45,176 nucleotides of DNA. Origin: Pelargonium x hortorum (lineage: Eukaryota; Streptophyta; Magnoliopsida; Geraniales; Geraniaceae). The position numbers and the translations under genes were made by a program. The first letter of the stretch is position 1, and each line of letters begins with the position of its first letter. The stretch covers positions 1 to 45,176 of the forward strand of contig JAYMTJ010000078.1 in assembly GCA_036897525.1 (NCBI GenBank), read 5' to 3'. Shown here piece after piece: positions 25,611 to 35,760 of the stretch. The notes under the pieces are model-generated. The model ran no database searches and was not told the DNA's origin. It was given only the letters and a program-made list of their open reading frames with translations.

Positions 25611-26210
25611 TGAAGTTTGACTGATTTCTCCATACATGCACGCTACTCGTATACAGGCAGGCCGTTAAGCGTATTCATTGCTATCTACGTGGCATGGCTC
25701 ATTATGCTTCTCTGGCCACATAAATCGTTCACTCTCCCAGCCCAACCTTCTCTGATGCGGATTGGGCTGGTTGTCAAGATAGTCGGTGATCCATCACTGG
25801 GTATTGTTTTTATCTTGGAGCACATTCTGTATCCTGGTCTGCCAAGAAGCAGCCTACTGTCTCTCGCTCGAGTGCAGAGGCTAAATACAGGGCTCTTTAG
25901 TTTAGTAATCTTGGCCGCTTCTCTCTCCATCCATGGCTATCTATTAAACCAGTACTGGACTCTTACCGCTTGTTGGATACTTATCATACTATCCATCCCC
26001 TTACTCGATGTTGGCTGTACGAGTAAAGTCTTTGGTTGTACTGCTTACAGACCTAGGCAACTTCTTAAAAGATGTTCCTCACCGAACCCTATGTTATGAA
26101 GTGAAAGTCCGTCCTTTTCTTACTTCTCGCCCTATCCCGTCGAGAGTCACTATCCCCTTCGATAACTATCACCTCCGTGAAGGAGTGAGTCTGTCCTGGC
26201 CTCACTAGTG
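25610..26210 (+). mobile_element. Ty1/copia LTR-retrotransposon fossil (RT end and RNase H region)
   Basis: This is a broken fragment of a Ty1/copia (Pseudoviridae-type) polyprotein, covering the end of the reverse transcriptase and most of the RNase H. Recognisable family words in order are AVKRI.CYLRG (about 25660-25692), DWAGC (about 25758), [17 protein letters not shown] (about 25832-25882), and a YHLRE-like match to the family's YHFVRE near 26168. I see no LTRs, gag, protease or integrase in the window. It carries several breaks and is clearly dead. Such fragments in plant mitochondrial DNA come from nuclear DNA transfer, and the level of decay suggests it is old. Confidence 0.82.
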
Positions 26211-27510
26211 GGATGAAAGTAAAGAAGAAGGTAAGCTTCTTCTATCGGTTTTTTTCGGACAGCAACTTGATAGCTTCCTCCGCACCACTCAGAGTCTCAG
26301 TGACTCGATAAAGACTTATTCTTATTCAAGTTCAGAAGACCGGGAAAACCTCTCTGCGAATGTCTAGCCTTCTCGCGAATTCCCTATCACTATAAAATTT
26401 CTTAATATAAGAAAGGAAAGTCGAATCCAAGGGGCATATCTTTACTAGGTTATGATTCGCATCTCGAAATCAATGCATTGATAAAGGATCTCACCTTACT
26501 CTAAGAAGTAAGCAAGTAAACCCTCAAAAGATGTGCACAAGAGCTAAGCCTACTTCCCTAGCAACTTTCCTTCCTTATTCTTACTACTGTCTTGCTCGGA
26601 CTGACTGCTGACTGCACTGACTGGAATGAAGATCTCCTTCGTTTTCTAGAGAAGGCAGAAAAAACTAGATGCCTTTATCACTAGAAATGCAGGGGCTTGC
26701 CTTAGGACAGAAACTGCTGATATCCGAATGGCGTACGGAGCTGCTTACCCTAAGACTTCAACTCCATCTTACATCGAAGTAAGTTCGGCTGGATCGACAG
26801 CGGGGGGGGACTCCAATATCCACTGCAACTCCAAGATAGTTGGAAAGAACTGGCTCTGGCTTTGTTGTAAGGAGCACTAGATTTCCTTTTTTCTAAAATT
26901 GCCTCTACGGAAGAAGGTTCTCCTGCAGGATGACCTGCACCTTAGAAAGAATACTAGGCAAGGAAGAAGGCTATCTCTGGTACGGAGTTGTTTTCTGGTC
27001 TTGGGACAGCGAGAAGGAATAAAAAAGAAATACAACAGGGAGTGACCCCGGGTAAGAAGGGGAATCCCACTCATTCTACTGGGGAATTACACTGGCACGG
27101 GAAAGAAATGAATTGGGCTTAGACACTAGGCATATACATATACAGAATCACATGCGGAGACGAGACTCTGGATAACATAAGCGAGAAGAGACATCTTGTT
27201 TCGGCTACCCTAAAACCAGCTACCTTACGGTTACGGACAGGGGGAATTCCTAGCCCATGATCAAAGAGATAGGTATTCTAAATGAGAAAAAACATTCTTG
27301 TTTTTGGCTCGCAATAAAAGCTAGGGTCCTGATCGAGCAACTAGTAGTCCTATCTATCCACCTCTCCAGACGCAATATCTTGAGTACCTATGATGGTGAC
27401 GACATCTGCTGGCATGTGATGTTTGGACATAGAATCGAGTCCTTGTGAATGGGCAGAGCCAGGTGTTCTTATTTTACGACGGTAAGGACAATTGCTTCCA
27501 TATACACGCG
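26210..27510. other. Intergenic DNA downstream of the nad4L cluster
   Basis: I recognise no gene. Base use is typical of plant mitochondrial spacer. The open frames at 26877-27074 (minus) and 27257-27448 (plus) match no family I know. Confidence 0.45.
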
Positions 27511-27513
27511 AAA

Positions 27514-27572
27514 CCTACTTGTCTTTTATTCTCTTCTTTTTCTTTTTTCTACAAAAAGAAAGAACAAGTAGG
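27514..27572 (-). terminator. 3' stem-loop downstream of the nad4L cluster
   Basis: CCTACTTGT (27514-27522) and ACAAGTAGG (27564-27572) pair perfectly over 9 bp. The facing pyrimidine-rich and purine-rich inner arms extend the pairing with small bulges, giving a potential stem near 20 bp. It begins about 50 nt past the stop codon of the 170-codon ORF in the direction of transcription. Plant mitochondria use such 3' stem-loops mainly to define and protect processed RNA ends, rather than as true terminators. Position and strength fit that role for the minus-strand cluster, which is an inference. Confidence 0.6.
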
Positions 27573-27623
27573 ACCAAAAGCAGCAGCCATAAAAAGAGTG
27601 AGAAAGAAAAGAAAGAGCGGGGT

Positions 27624-28136
27624 TCATGTAGAATTCCTCCGCCGGGGAGGGGGCAAAAAATTGATGAGACCAGACGTCAACTGCACTATCAAACCATTCA
27701 CTTCTTTCTTTCGTTGCAAATCTTCCAAAATGGAATTCAAAGTCCATAGATCTGATGCTTCCCCGTGGACCCACTGGCCCAAAACATGGGGCGCCTCATC
27801 GCCCAAATCGAACCCATTATCCCTTGCTATGCTAGAAACTTCTTCTTCGATCCTTTCTTGTGCTTCACAGACTTTTCTTTCCGTGGAAGGAGAAAGAATG
27901 GAATGAATATTAGACATTTCCGATGAGGAGGCCGAATTTGAATGGGGAGACGCGGGAACAATAGAATTTGATGGTATCTCTAGAGTATTGGGCGGGGATG
28001 GGGACAACGTGGGGCACTCTAGATCCTTAAGCAAAGGGGTTAGGTTTTCCTCCTCAAAGTCAACGGAGGTTTTTTCTTGAATGGGATGGGTTCGTTTGTA
28101 GATTTCGGTGAGTGACTTCATTTTCCTCTTCTTCAT
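27624..28136 (-). CDS. Unidentified 170-codon ORF downstream of nad4L
   Basis: I do not recognise this protein. It starts with ATG and ends with TGA, 167 nt past the nad4L stop. The N-terminus is basic (MKKRKMK), followed by an acidic stretch (residues 26-40), a Ser/Pro-rich segment (about 43-84), an acidic helix-like part (about 85-115), and a basic Pro-rich tail (PPPRRR). No membrane segment or signal is evident, and it is not atp4, which occupies this neighbourhood in many angiosperms. KSLTEIY near the start faintly recalls copia polyprotein linkers, but is too short to use. The frame length, the 3' stem-loop just beyond it and the same-strand position suggest it could be transcribed with nad4L. 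It may be a lineage-specific or chimeric mitochondrial ORF. Confidence 0.5.
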   Translation of the reverse strand: MKKRKMKSLTEIYKRTHPIQEKTSVDFEEENLTPLLKDLECPTLSPSPPNTLEIPSNSIVPASPHSNSASSSEMSNIHSILSPSTERKVCEAQERIEEEVSSIARDNGFDLGDEAPHVLGQWVHGEASDLWTLNSILEDLQRKKEVNGLIVQLTSGLINFLPPPRRRNST

Positions 28137-28303
28137 AGTCTCATTTATATATCTTTCAGCAACTGAACGGGAAGTGGGAAAGCACTTTAGAATCGGATGC
28201 GCTCGCCCAGCGAGAAAGGCCCTGACCCTTCCAAATCAAAAAGAAAGAAGAGAACGAAAGGGGAAGATCACTTCGTATTTTGGTAACTCTGACGGAGTCA
28301 TGT

Positions 28304-28606
28304 TTAACCTTGAATGCTATTAATAGATTCTACAGCAATAGTCCCTCGGACTCGGAAAGTAATAACGAAAATAGCTAACCCAATAGCAGATTCCGCAGCT
28401 GCCACCGTTGGAACCAATGAAGCAAATGATTGACCCATCATATCATCCGAAGAAACAGAAAATACCAAAAAGTTCGAATTCACAGCTAATAACATTGATT
28501 CAATTGGCATTGACATAATAGGAATATTTCGTCTATTAAGGAGGATTCCCCGAATACCTGAAATAGAGATAATCATAGAAAATGTGAAATATTTGATAGG
28601 ATCCAT
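28304..28606 (-). CDS. nad4L: NADH dehydrogenase subunit 4L (complex I)
   Basis: NAD4L (NuoK family) is a three-helix subunit of the proton-pumping arm of respiratory complex I in the inner mitochondrial membrane. The frame is 100 codons with ATG and TAA, the usual plant length. The two membrane glutamates known in NuoK are present at Glu36 and Glu72, and the segment from Ala69 through [13 protein letters not shown] is diagnostic. Compared with the mature plant protein as I recall it, about 14 codons look like C-to-U editing sites: P3, S14, S16, R19, P29, S32, P34, S37, S44, S53, S60, S63, P66 and S94. That is a heavy load for so short a gene. The start ATG is encoded in the DNA, whereas some angiosperms make it by editing ACG. 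It is 75 nt downstream of the 129-codon ORF and 167 nt upstream of the 170-codon ORF. Confidence 0.97.
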   Translation of the reverse strand: MDPIKYFTFSMIISISGIRGILLNRRNIPIMSMPIESMLLAVNSNFLVFSVSSDDMMGQSFASLVPTVAAAESAIGLAIFVITFRVRGTIAVESINSIQG

Positions 28607-28681
28607 TTCGGGAACGAAGAATGTCAGAGAAATTCAAATGTTAAAACTCCAGTACGTCAGGAACCATCAGAAAAAGAAAGA

Positions 28682-29071
28682 CTACCCTCCAATCAATTTG
28701 ATAACTTGGAATTGGAAAAAGTATTCACTTCGGCTTCCATGATCCACAAGATCCATATAGATATGGTTTAGCCAGTGAATGTTGTCCACGCTAAACAGAA
28801 CCCGTTCGGCTACTTCCTGTAAATTCACCGCTGCTGGGAAGTTTACATCTTCTAAAGTAGTATCGCGATATACGCGCAAAATAATCTCGAGTTTTTCAAC
28901 TCTTTTCTCTTTGACAACATCTACAGCTAAATTTTTTCTTTTGGTTTCCATATTCATACTAGTTATAGTATGTCTAATTTTACCAGCGCTAACGGCCACC
29001 AGAATAGCTACAGGCAAAGCCAAACCCATTTGTAACACGAAATCCGCAACAAGTTCATTCATCTCAGACAT
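28682..29071 (-). CDS. Unidentified 129-codon membrane ORF upstream of nad4L
   Basis: I do not recognise the family. From the first in-frame ATG (29069-29071) the product has 129 residues. A hydrophobic helix (about residues 11-29, FVLQMGLALPVAILVAV) is followed by a charged, helix-prone part (about 42-95, with KRKN and VVKEKRVEKLE), and an aromatic tail ending FFQFQVIKLIGG. This suggests a single-span membrane protein with a stalk-like soluble part. The frame stays open upstream to a GTG at 29177-29179, which would add 36 residues, but that GTG lies inside a hairpin, so the ATG is preferred. RNA editing could change residues, for example Pro20. It ends 75 nt before nad4L on the same strand, so co-transcription is likely. 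It is not atp4. It could be a conserved plant mitochondrial ORF or a chimera. Confidence 0.6.
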   Translation of the reverse strand: MSEMNELVADFVLQMGLALPVAILVAVSAGKIRHTITSMNMETKRKNLAVDVVKEKRVEKLEIILRVYRDTTLEDVNFPAAVNLQEVAERVLFSVDNIHWLNHIYMDLVDHGSRSEYFFQFQVIKLIGG

Positions 29072-29162
29072 GACCGAGTATTCCAAAAAAGTTTTCTTAT
29101 ACCGACCGCCAAGAAGATAACGAAGCGACCGGTACTCTTGCGTCGAAGTGAAGTGTAGTGTG

Positions 29163-29179
29163 GTGAGGTTTTGCCTCAC
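29163..29179 (-). promoter_or_regulatory. Small hairpin at the 5' side of the gene cluster
   Basis: GTGAGG and CCTCAC form a perfect 6-bp stem around a 5-nt loop, beside an A-run (plus strand) at 29180-29187. It lies about 90 nt upstream of the 129-codon ORF's ATG and could mark a 5' processing or promoter-proximal site. No function is shown by sequence alone. Confidence 0.35.
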
Positions 29180-30560
29180 AAAAAAAAGTAGTGGGAAATT
29201 GGGGAAAAAGCCGAATGTCCTTGTACGACTAATTTGTCTTGTGGCGCCCGCTAATCCAATAACGCGATGGGGGGGTGGCTTTGTTGCCTCTATTTTGATC
29301 TATTGTCGAAGCAAAAAGAAAGGGAAACTGTTCTCGAATCAGCAATGCCACATCTGACTCAATCAAAATGAAAAAAACCCCACTCGTCAGACTTTTTGGC
29401 TAGTATACCTTTTCCCGCTCCGTCGCCCATCTCGCTCTCTCTGGTTCCCCTTCGCCCTTAGTTAGGTCCTCTGCTTCAACGGTTGTTGTGCCTGCACCCT
29501 GACCTATAACTGAAAGGTCAGCAGTTCAGTTCCTTTACTTCGTCTGGCACTTCTCCACCCTCTGCTAGCTGCTTTCTTCTATTATGAAATTTCTTTTTGA
29601 ATTCACTTGCAAACAATGGTTCTTTCAAAGACCGTATACTGTAACACCAACTAAGACCAAGAGCGTCCTCTCTTGAAATGAGTACTAAGAGCGGCTATGA
29701 GTAGGAGCTTTAAGCCTACCCGCAGTTGATGGTCTTGTTGGAATATGCGCTGTTCTCGACTCCGATGCTATTTCATCCGTAAGGTTTGTATTAGCACTCG
29801 CTTAGGTGCGTAGATATGCAAATCACTTAGTCCTTGAACTAGGGTAGGGATATGGCCTAGTAATCAAATTCAAATAGAGTACCAGTACTCTACTAGTGAA
29901 GGAGGAAATCGTCTTTTACATAGAAGGTAATTCTTGGAACTCACTTTTCCCTCTGAGACTGGCATTCAGTAATGAAAAGTTGTGTTTTCTCGGGATTTTT
30001 GGCAGCAGCAATGGTCTTTCTGCCCGTCCCTTTTTCAATTTCAACTAAGCTTGGCACAGCCGCCTAAGAAATTAGGTCACGGTCGCGAATCAGGAGAGAG
30101 TGACTTGTGTGACGCATCTATATCTGGGGATGATCGGGAAGAATCTGGTAAGTTCGCTCTACACTGTCCCTTAGATTGGGAAGGACATAGGCTCGGCACA
30201 TTTCGTAGCTATCATCGTCGCGTCCGTCAAATTCAGGCGTTGGTACATTATACTGGGTGGCAGCTTTTCGGTACACGGCCTTGCGTTGTCGTCAGCCGTA
30301 CGCCGTTGAGCAGCAGTCTTTAGAAGCATGTCATCTATGAATGATCCGATGAAACTAGAGATGGAATAAAACCTAGCTTTTCGTCACGCGAATTAGCCGC
30401 CAGTCTTTGAGGTCGCCTTCCTTGCTTGACAGTATAGCCTGCGGGTGAAATCCCCGATGTCGTATTGTACATGGGAATGAAAATTGTGAGGCCATTGAAT
30501 GAGAAATCACGACCTTAAACACTTGCCTGTAGCTATAGTGTCAACTTGACGCGCTGAACG
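29180..30560. other. Intergenic DNA upstream of the nad4L cluster
   Basis: No gene is recognised. A 6-bp stem (CTGACC and GGTCAG, 29499-29521) lies here. The plus-strand open frame at 29982-30323 has a Cys/Arg/His-rich composition that matches nothing I know, and it opens with a non-ATG codon. Confidence 0.45.
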
Positions 30561-30567
30561 ACTATGA

Positions 30568-31264
30568 TCAGAATCCTTTCGGGGGCCCCGTTTCCCATTG
30601 GTGCGCTGGAGACGGTTCTTTCTGTATCTTCGGCTTCCTCTTCTTCTGTAGCTTCTTTTTCGTCTTCTCCTCCTTCTGAGTCAAACAGATCAAACATGTG
30701 AATGAAGATAGATTGACCTTCCTCTTCTCTTCTGACTCGGTTGTTTCATCTCCCTTCTGTCGAGTTAGTTCCTCTTCTTTGAGTTGTATCACTATTTCCG
30801 GTATTGTCTTATTGGGCTAAGGCGAATTTCTTCATTGCCATTGAAATCCTTACACTTTCATAATCTGTATCCAGTCCATGTAGTACGCCTTCCATTCCGT
30901 ACCTTAGCCTTTCGGCGGTTAAGGGCTTTAGCGGCTTTGGATTCTGTCTGAATTTGAAGCATAACTGCCAATCAAGCTCATTACTACCCTCACCTTAACC
31001 CTAAGGATCAGTCTAGGAAGCGAAGAGGTAGGGTGTAGATTTGAGTCACTTTCCAGGGCGTCCCTCAGGTAATCAATCCTCCTTGAGGGCGAGGGTATTC
31101 CGTCTTTCAGAAAAAGGTAAGGTATGCGCTTAGTCTTTTACTAACTCCCATTCCTTCCATTGTTCGAAGTAGGGTTCAATGCTTTGGATTCGGTCTAGCA
31201 GTCCTTCTCTCTTCAGTAAGCCATGCAGTCCGTCCAATGGCCCAATCCCCGTCAAGCTTCTCTC
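30568..31264 (-). pseudogene. Possible decayed coding region, unidentified
   Basis: Four minus-strand open runs follow one another in different frames: 31264-31133 (44 codons), 31137-30931 (69 codons), 30994-30812 (61 codons) and 30792-30568 (74 codons, starting ATG). Several read like real protein, for example DGLHGLLKREGLLDRI in the first and DYLRDALESD in the second, and another frame near 30620-30700 is strongly acidic. I cannot assign a family. Runs of this length also arise by chance at this base composition, so the call is weak. Confidence 0.25.
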
Positions 31265-31880
31265 TTAGTTTCTTAAAATTACTGTATGACTAAGTTTTTC
31301 CAACTAGTAAGGAAGAAGTTCACCTTAAAGGACCTCTATCTCAAAACCCCCGGTCTAAGAGATTATCTTCACCAGTCTTCAAGGGGGAATGGGGATTTTT
31401 TTCTATCAGCATTGGCGGCTAAGGTCTCAGTCAAGTATTCCAGTGCTTTTAAGCGAGGGTCACTTCACGATATCAAGGATGTTCCGGGCTTTCGATCTAG
31501 TCCAATCGGCCTAAGGGGCCATCATCTGCTATTCCAGTTTAGCAGACCTAGCAATCATCCTAATCTTTATCCTCCACTGTGCCCCTCAGAGAAGCCGAGG
31601 CTCTTTTTGTAAGCGAGTCAATCCACCTTAAAGAAGATTGACTCTAATCGGCTATTCCATCTATCATTCTAAGCCTTGGCAGCTTTCCATTCTTTCGATG
31701 ACCTTCTTTCTTCCCTTTGTCTTTGCCCATCGCGTCATTAACCCTTCCCTTGGGGGCTGGCAGTCTTATCCGGAGACCGCGGAGTGGTCAAAAGTCTTCC
31801 CCAAGAGCTTGCTATGTATAATAAAGGGGGCTGGCGGCTAAGCTTGCCTCAACTCAACGGCAAAGTCCCACAACTTAGAA
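31265..31880. other. Spacer up to the right AT-rich boundary
   Basis: No gene is recognised. Plus-strand open frames at 31286-31612 and 31638-31841 match no family I know. Base use is still the balanced kind; the AT-rich flank begins just after about 31880-31960. Confidence 0.45.
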
Positions 31881-34293
31881 AGCGGTAATAAACATTATTG
31901 AGTTCCTCTTTTGGTATGGCAGTAATCCTGGAGTTTTGGGTTAGTCGGATTACGACCTTTTTTTACATATTATGTAATACCTAGAAATCAGACATTGCGG
32001 GTATTTAAAATAGGATAGGGCTGTGGCCAACACTGCTTGATAAAAAAAATCCTCTAAAGAAAGAAATGCTTAAGTTCTGAAACTTACTTCTCTCTAAATG
32101 AAAACAAAAGCTAAAAAGGACTGTTCTTTAACTAAGCTCTGTCCTGCACTCCGTTCTTTGTCGCATTTTATAGGATACCCTTGAAATATTCAAGGTTTAT
32201 GCGCTTCAACTTTGCACTCATTAAGACAAAGGACACTCCTTTCCCAAGAATAAAATGACAGTTATTTAGTATATTTTAGACACCCCTGCGAAGAGGACTC
32301 CTCGAGATTTGTGCAAAACTTCTTCTGTCCTGATATGCATATGTTAGGGTGGCCCTAAATTTAGAACCAAAGATCGACACTTCCGGACTCCTTGCTTATG
32401 CTTTTTTGACTCCGGGATGAAGAAATGACTATTCCTGTGTAGGCAGAATGCCTGTCAAAGAGGGCTCCTTAATCAGAGACTTTTCATTTCAGTATATCCG
32501 GCTAAAAATTTTAATAAGGAAAGCTAAGGAACACCCTTAACGTGGGGTTTTTCTCTGAATATTCTGGGCGCATATTAAGTAGAGTAGATATGGCACTTTA
32601 TATACAGCATGTGGGCTTTTCTTTTTAAATAGAGGTTTTTAGCCACAAGAATTAAGACAGCTTGTTTTTTTGTTAATTCAAGAAAAATAGGAAGTGAAAC
32701 ACTTACCCTTTCAAAGAAACTCCGTATATTATTTCTTAAAGAGGTAGCCATGAAATTCGTATTTGATATTCTTTATCTTTAATGCTCTTTTTTATTTTGT
32801 ATAGAGATAGAGTAAAAGTACAAAGTACATGGGTTTAGCATTAGTGAGTTTATCTTAAGTTATTACTTTTCTTGAAACTAGGACAAAGCCCTTCATAATT
32901 GTGTTCTACTTCTTACTTATTAGGGATTTTTTTCCCTTCTTTTGACAAGACAGGTTGACTAAACGGCCTTCTTTACACTTATAATTATTAGACTTTATTC
33001 GGGGTCTCCCTTATATAATAAATTGACTTTCATTTTACCAAGGCAGCAGGAATTTCAAGTCAAATTGCAGACTTTATTTTACGGGTGTTGCTAAATTTTT
33101 CCTAAATGTTTAGGATATACACTTCTCTTGAGCGAAGCGAAATCCCGAGCCTATTTGTTTTGTCCAAATAATTTACTCATTAGATTCTTGTTCATTTATA
33201 TAAGGAGCTCCGTCCTTACCTTAATTTCTCTGTACTGAGGGAAGCCCTCCAAGAATCCTTTTTTAAGATTTACTCTGCAGCTGTTTCCTAATTTAAAGTT
33301 TCTTTTAATCGCGCCTATATAATAGAGTAAGTACAAGGTACTGTATACTCCAAAGGGATAACAGTATTAGATTTGAACCCAAGGATATTCACATTCACGT
33401 CTTTGCCCCATAATTTCAAATTAAAAGAGTATTTACAGGGGTTGCCCGGTATAAGCCCCACTTCAATTATTTTTCAGTGAGAGACATTGATTGAGCGTAA
33501 ATTCAACCCACACCCATATAGGAAACTATTCGGTACTAAGTGAATTGAGTATAAAATGCCCCTGTTTGAATTTATTAGTCTGAGAAAGTCGGAAGTGACT
33601 AAGGATTCATATATTAAGTGAATTCTGATGAAAACTATTAACCCCTAAAGTGTACTTTATGCGGTGCAGCACAGGAAATAGCCAGTACTTAATACCGAAG
33701 GATTGTAATTGTGTTTCAAACTAGAGAAACTCTGGTAAGAGTTATAAAAACAAAGAGTTATGTATACAACAAAAAAGAAAGTCCGGGCATTTTCAAAGTT
33801 ATTGAGCGAAGACTCTCCTTTTATTTGGGACAATCTATTAATTGAATAAAATTGTATAAGAAGTTAGTTAAACTCTTTACTAAATAAATTAACTACTGTG
33901 TGTGATACTGCCTACGTATAACTGAACATAGCATAAAAGAGGTCCACGTAAAATTTATAGGTGATAAGGTATAAGGCTTTTTTTTTGAGTTAGCTGGTTA
34001 AATTAATTGTAATTCAATGCAGCGGTTCCTAAGGTTATTCTCGAGAAATAAGAGCATACTCTTCATCTCAAAAAAAGTATATTGTGCACCCCATACTTAA
34101 GATAAACTGATTACATAGCCTCGACTATTTTCTGAGGTATAGCTCAGGAAAAAACTAGAAAAGAGAATAATAAAAAGACTCGGTTTAATTGAAATATATT
34201 AGGGCGACCCTCTCAACGCATACCAGACTTCCCATTCATCGAGAAAAAAAAACAAGTACGGATACGAGATTTGCCTTGGGCCCGGCCTCTTTT

Positions 34294-34319
34294 CTTACAA
34301 TTCTAAGATGAATTGTAAG
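34294..34319. repeat. Inverted repeat with 10-bp perfect stem
   Basis: CTTACAATTC and GAATTGTAAG flank a 6-nt loop (TAAGAT). No coding frame is nearby. It is among the stronger simple hairpins in the window. Confidence 0.7.
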
Positions 34320-35714
34320 CTTTGTCCTTAATTTAGTCCAGTTCTTTTTTTTTATAGGATTTGTCTGTTCTGTTAGATAGACACAAATTTAAGGGCTTCC
34401 TTGAATAAAATTTTGTATAGTTAATGGAAGCCCCATTTACACCTAGTGACACTTACTTTCTATATTTTGCTTTTTAGAAGCAAGGGTTTTGAATGAATGG
34501 AATGTAAGGCGAGTCCTTGTTTCGTTTTCCGGATCCGCTCTTTTTTTCTAGGTCTGAAAGCTGCCGGTACTAGGTTTTTTTAGCAGTCGATTTGTCCTTT
34601 TAGAGAGCTAAAGCAAGTCCTGTTTTCGGATTTAAAGTCAAGGCTGAATTCCACAAGTTTTTTTTCCTGGCCATGCTTTTAATGAAGTAATATTCCTCCT
34701 GGAGTTTCATCCCATTTTGGAGAAACGAAACATACCAAAAAGTTTTGAAGAAGAGCTGCAGTAGTATCGAGGACTGCGGTTTACAACTAAAATGTATTCG
34801 GTATATCCGTCAGGCTTTAATCCTGAAAGGACTTCAGATTTGACCCATTTACCCTTGAGTTTTTGGGATTTCTTGAGGATCCTTGTAAACATTTCTAATA
34901 TTTCAGAATTCCAGACTGTAAAAGGGACCCTTTACTAAAAAATCAAGAGAGTAATCCTGCCTCAAGCTTCCCCTTTTGGTGTAATTAAGAAGTTACAGGA
35001 CCTAAAGAACTTTCAAGACTCTCTGTAGGGTACCGCTTCTATATTTTGGAACAGAAAACCCGGGACACTTATACGTTATACTTACTTTAACTCTATTATC
35101 TATTAACCTCACAATCAGTGAAGCTGCTTTATATTCTAAATTAGGGGCTTCAGTCTCTCGTATTTCCCATATTGCAGGGTCGCCAACTAAAGGTTTAGCT
35201 TTTGAATAACTGGGAATCCTTTCAAAAAGTATAATAATCACACACAGCCGGAGCCCTAAAAGTTTAAAAAACCCTTTCTTTTATTTTGCATATCAAAACT
35301 TTGTAAAACCTAGAAATGGAAAAAGATTCTGCATGAGATGCTGTTCAAATAAGTCTAGTGCGTGTAAGGGCCTTCCAGGTTTCGGGGAGTTTAAAGGTCT
35401 TTCTGCCTCTCTTAGTTTACATAACGAGAGCAATATATTCCCTTTTAAAACCAAACGAAGCAAATTAATAAAAAAAAGTTTTTATCTTTTTTGATGGGTA
35501 GCAGGTATAACAATAGGAGCAAAGTTGGGATTAATATAGAATGTTAAGAACAGAAACTAAAGTAGGTAGTTTTTAAGGATCGGGTTAGCTTATAGCCTAG
35601 AGGTATAGGTATATTTGGTAATATCTCTTAGCTTAGCCAAGTGAGGAGCCAATGCTATTTTTGTGCGTCTATGATTGTCTCTTTTCCGTGAATTGTTTAT
35701 TTCTATATTTCCAT

Positions 35715-35760
35715 ATAGAGTATTGGACTTTTAACCTCCAAGTCATGAGTTCGCATCCCG
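35715..35760 (+). tRNA. tRNA-Lys(UUU)-like remnant
   Basis: The stretch ATAGAGTATTGGACTTTTAA, then CCTCCAAG and GAGTTCGCATCCC, resembles the D-arm end, the CUUUUAA anticodon loop and the T-arm of plant organelle tRNA-Lys(UUU). A complementary TTGGA/TCCAA pair surrounds the anticodon but encloses 9 nt, not 7. No matching acceptor stem or complete D-arm precedes it, so it is a fragment and not a working gene. It resembles the plastid trnK 5' half slightly more than mitochondrial versions I recall. Confidence 0.35.

Noticed and set aside
27445-27906. Plus-strand frames opposite the 170-codon ORF
   Set aside because: They overlap the minus-strand ORF and its 3' stem-loop, and the same-strand logic with nad4L favours the minus frame.
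28779-29120. 113-codon plus-strand frame
   Set aside because: It is the antisense shadow of the 129-codon membrane ORF.
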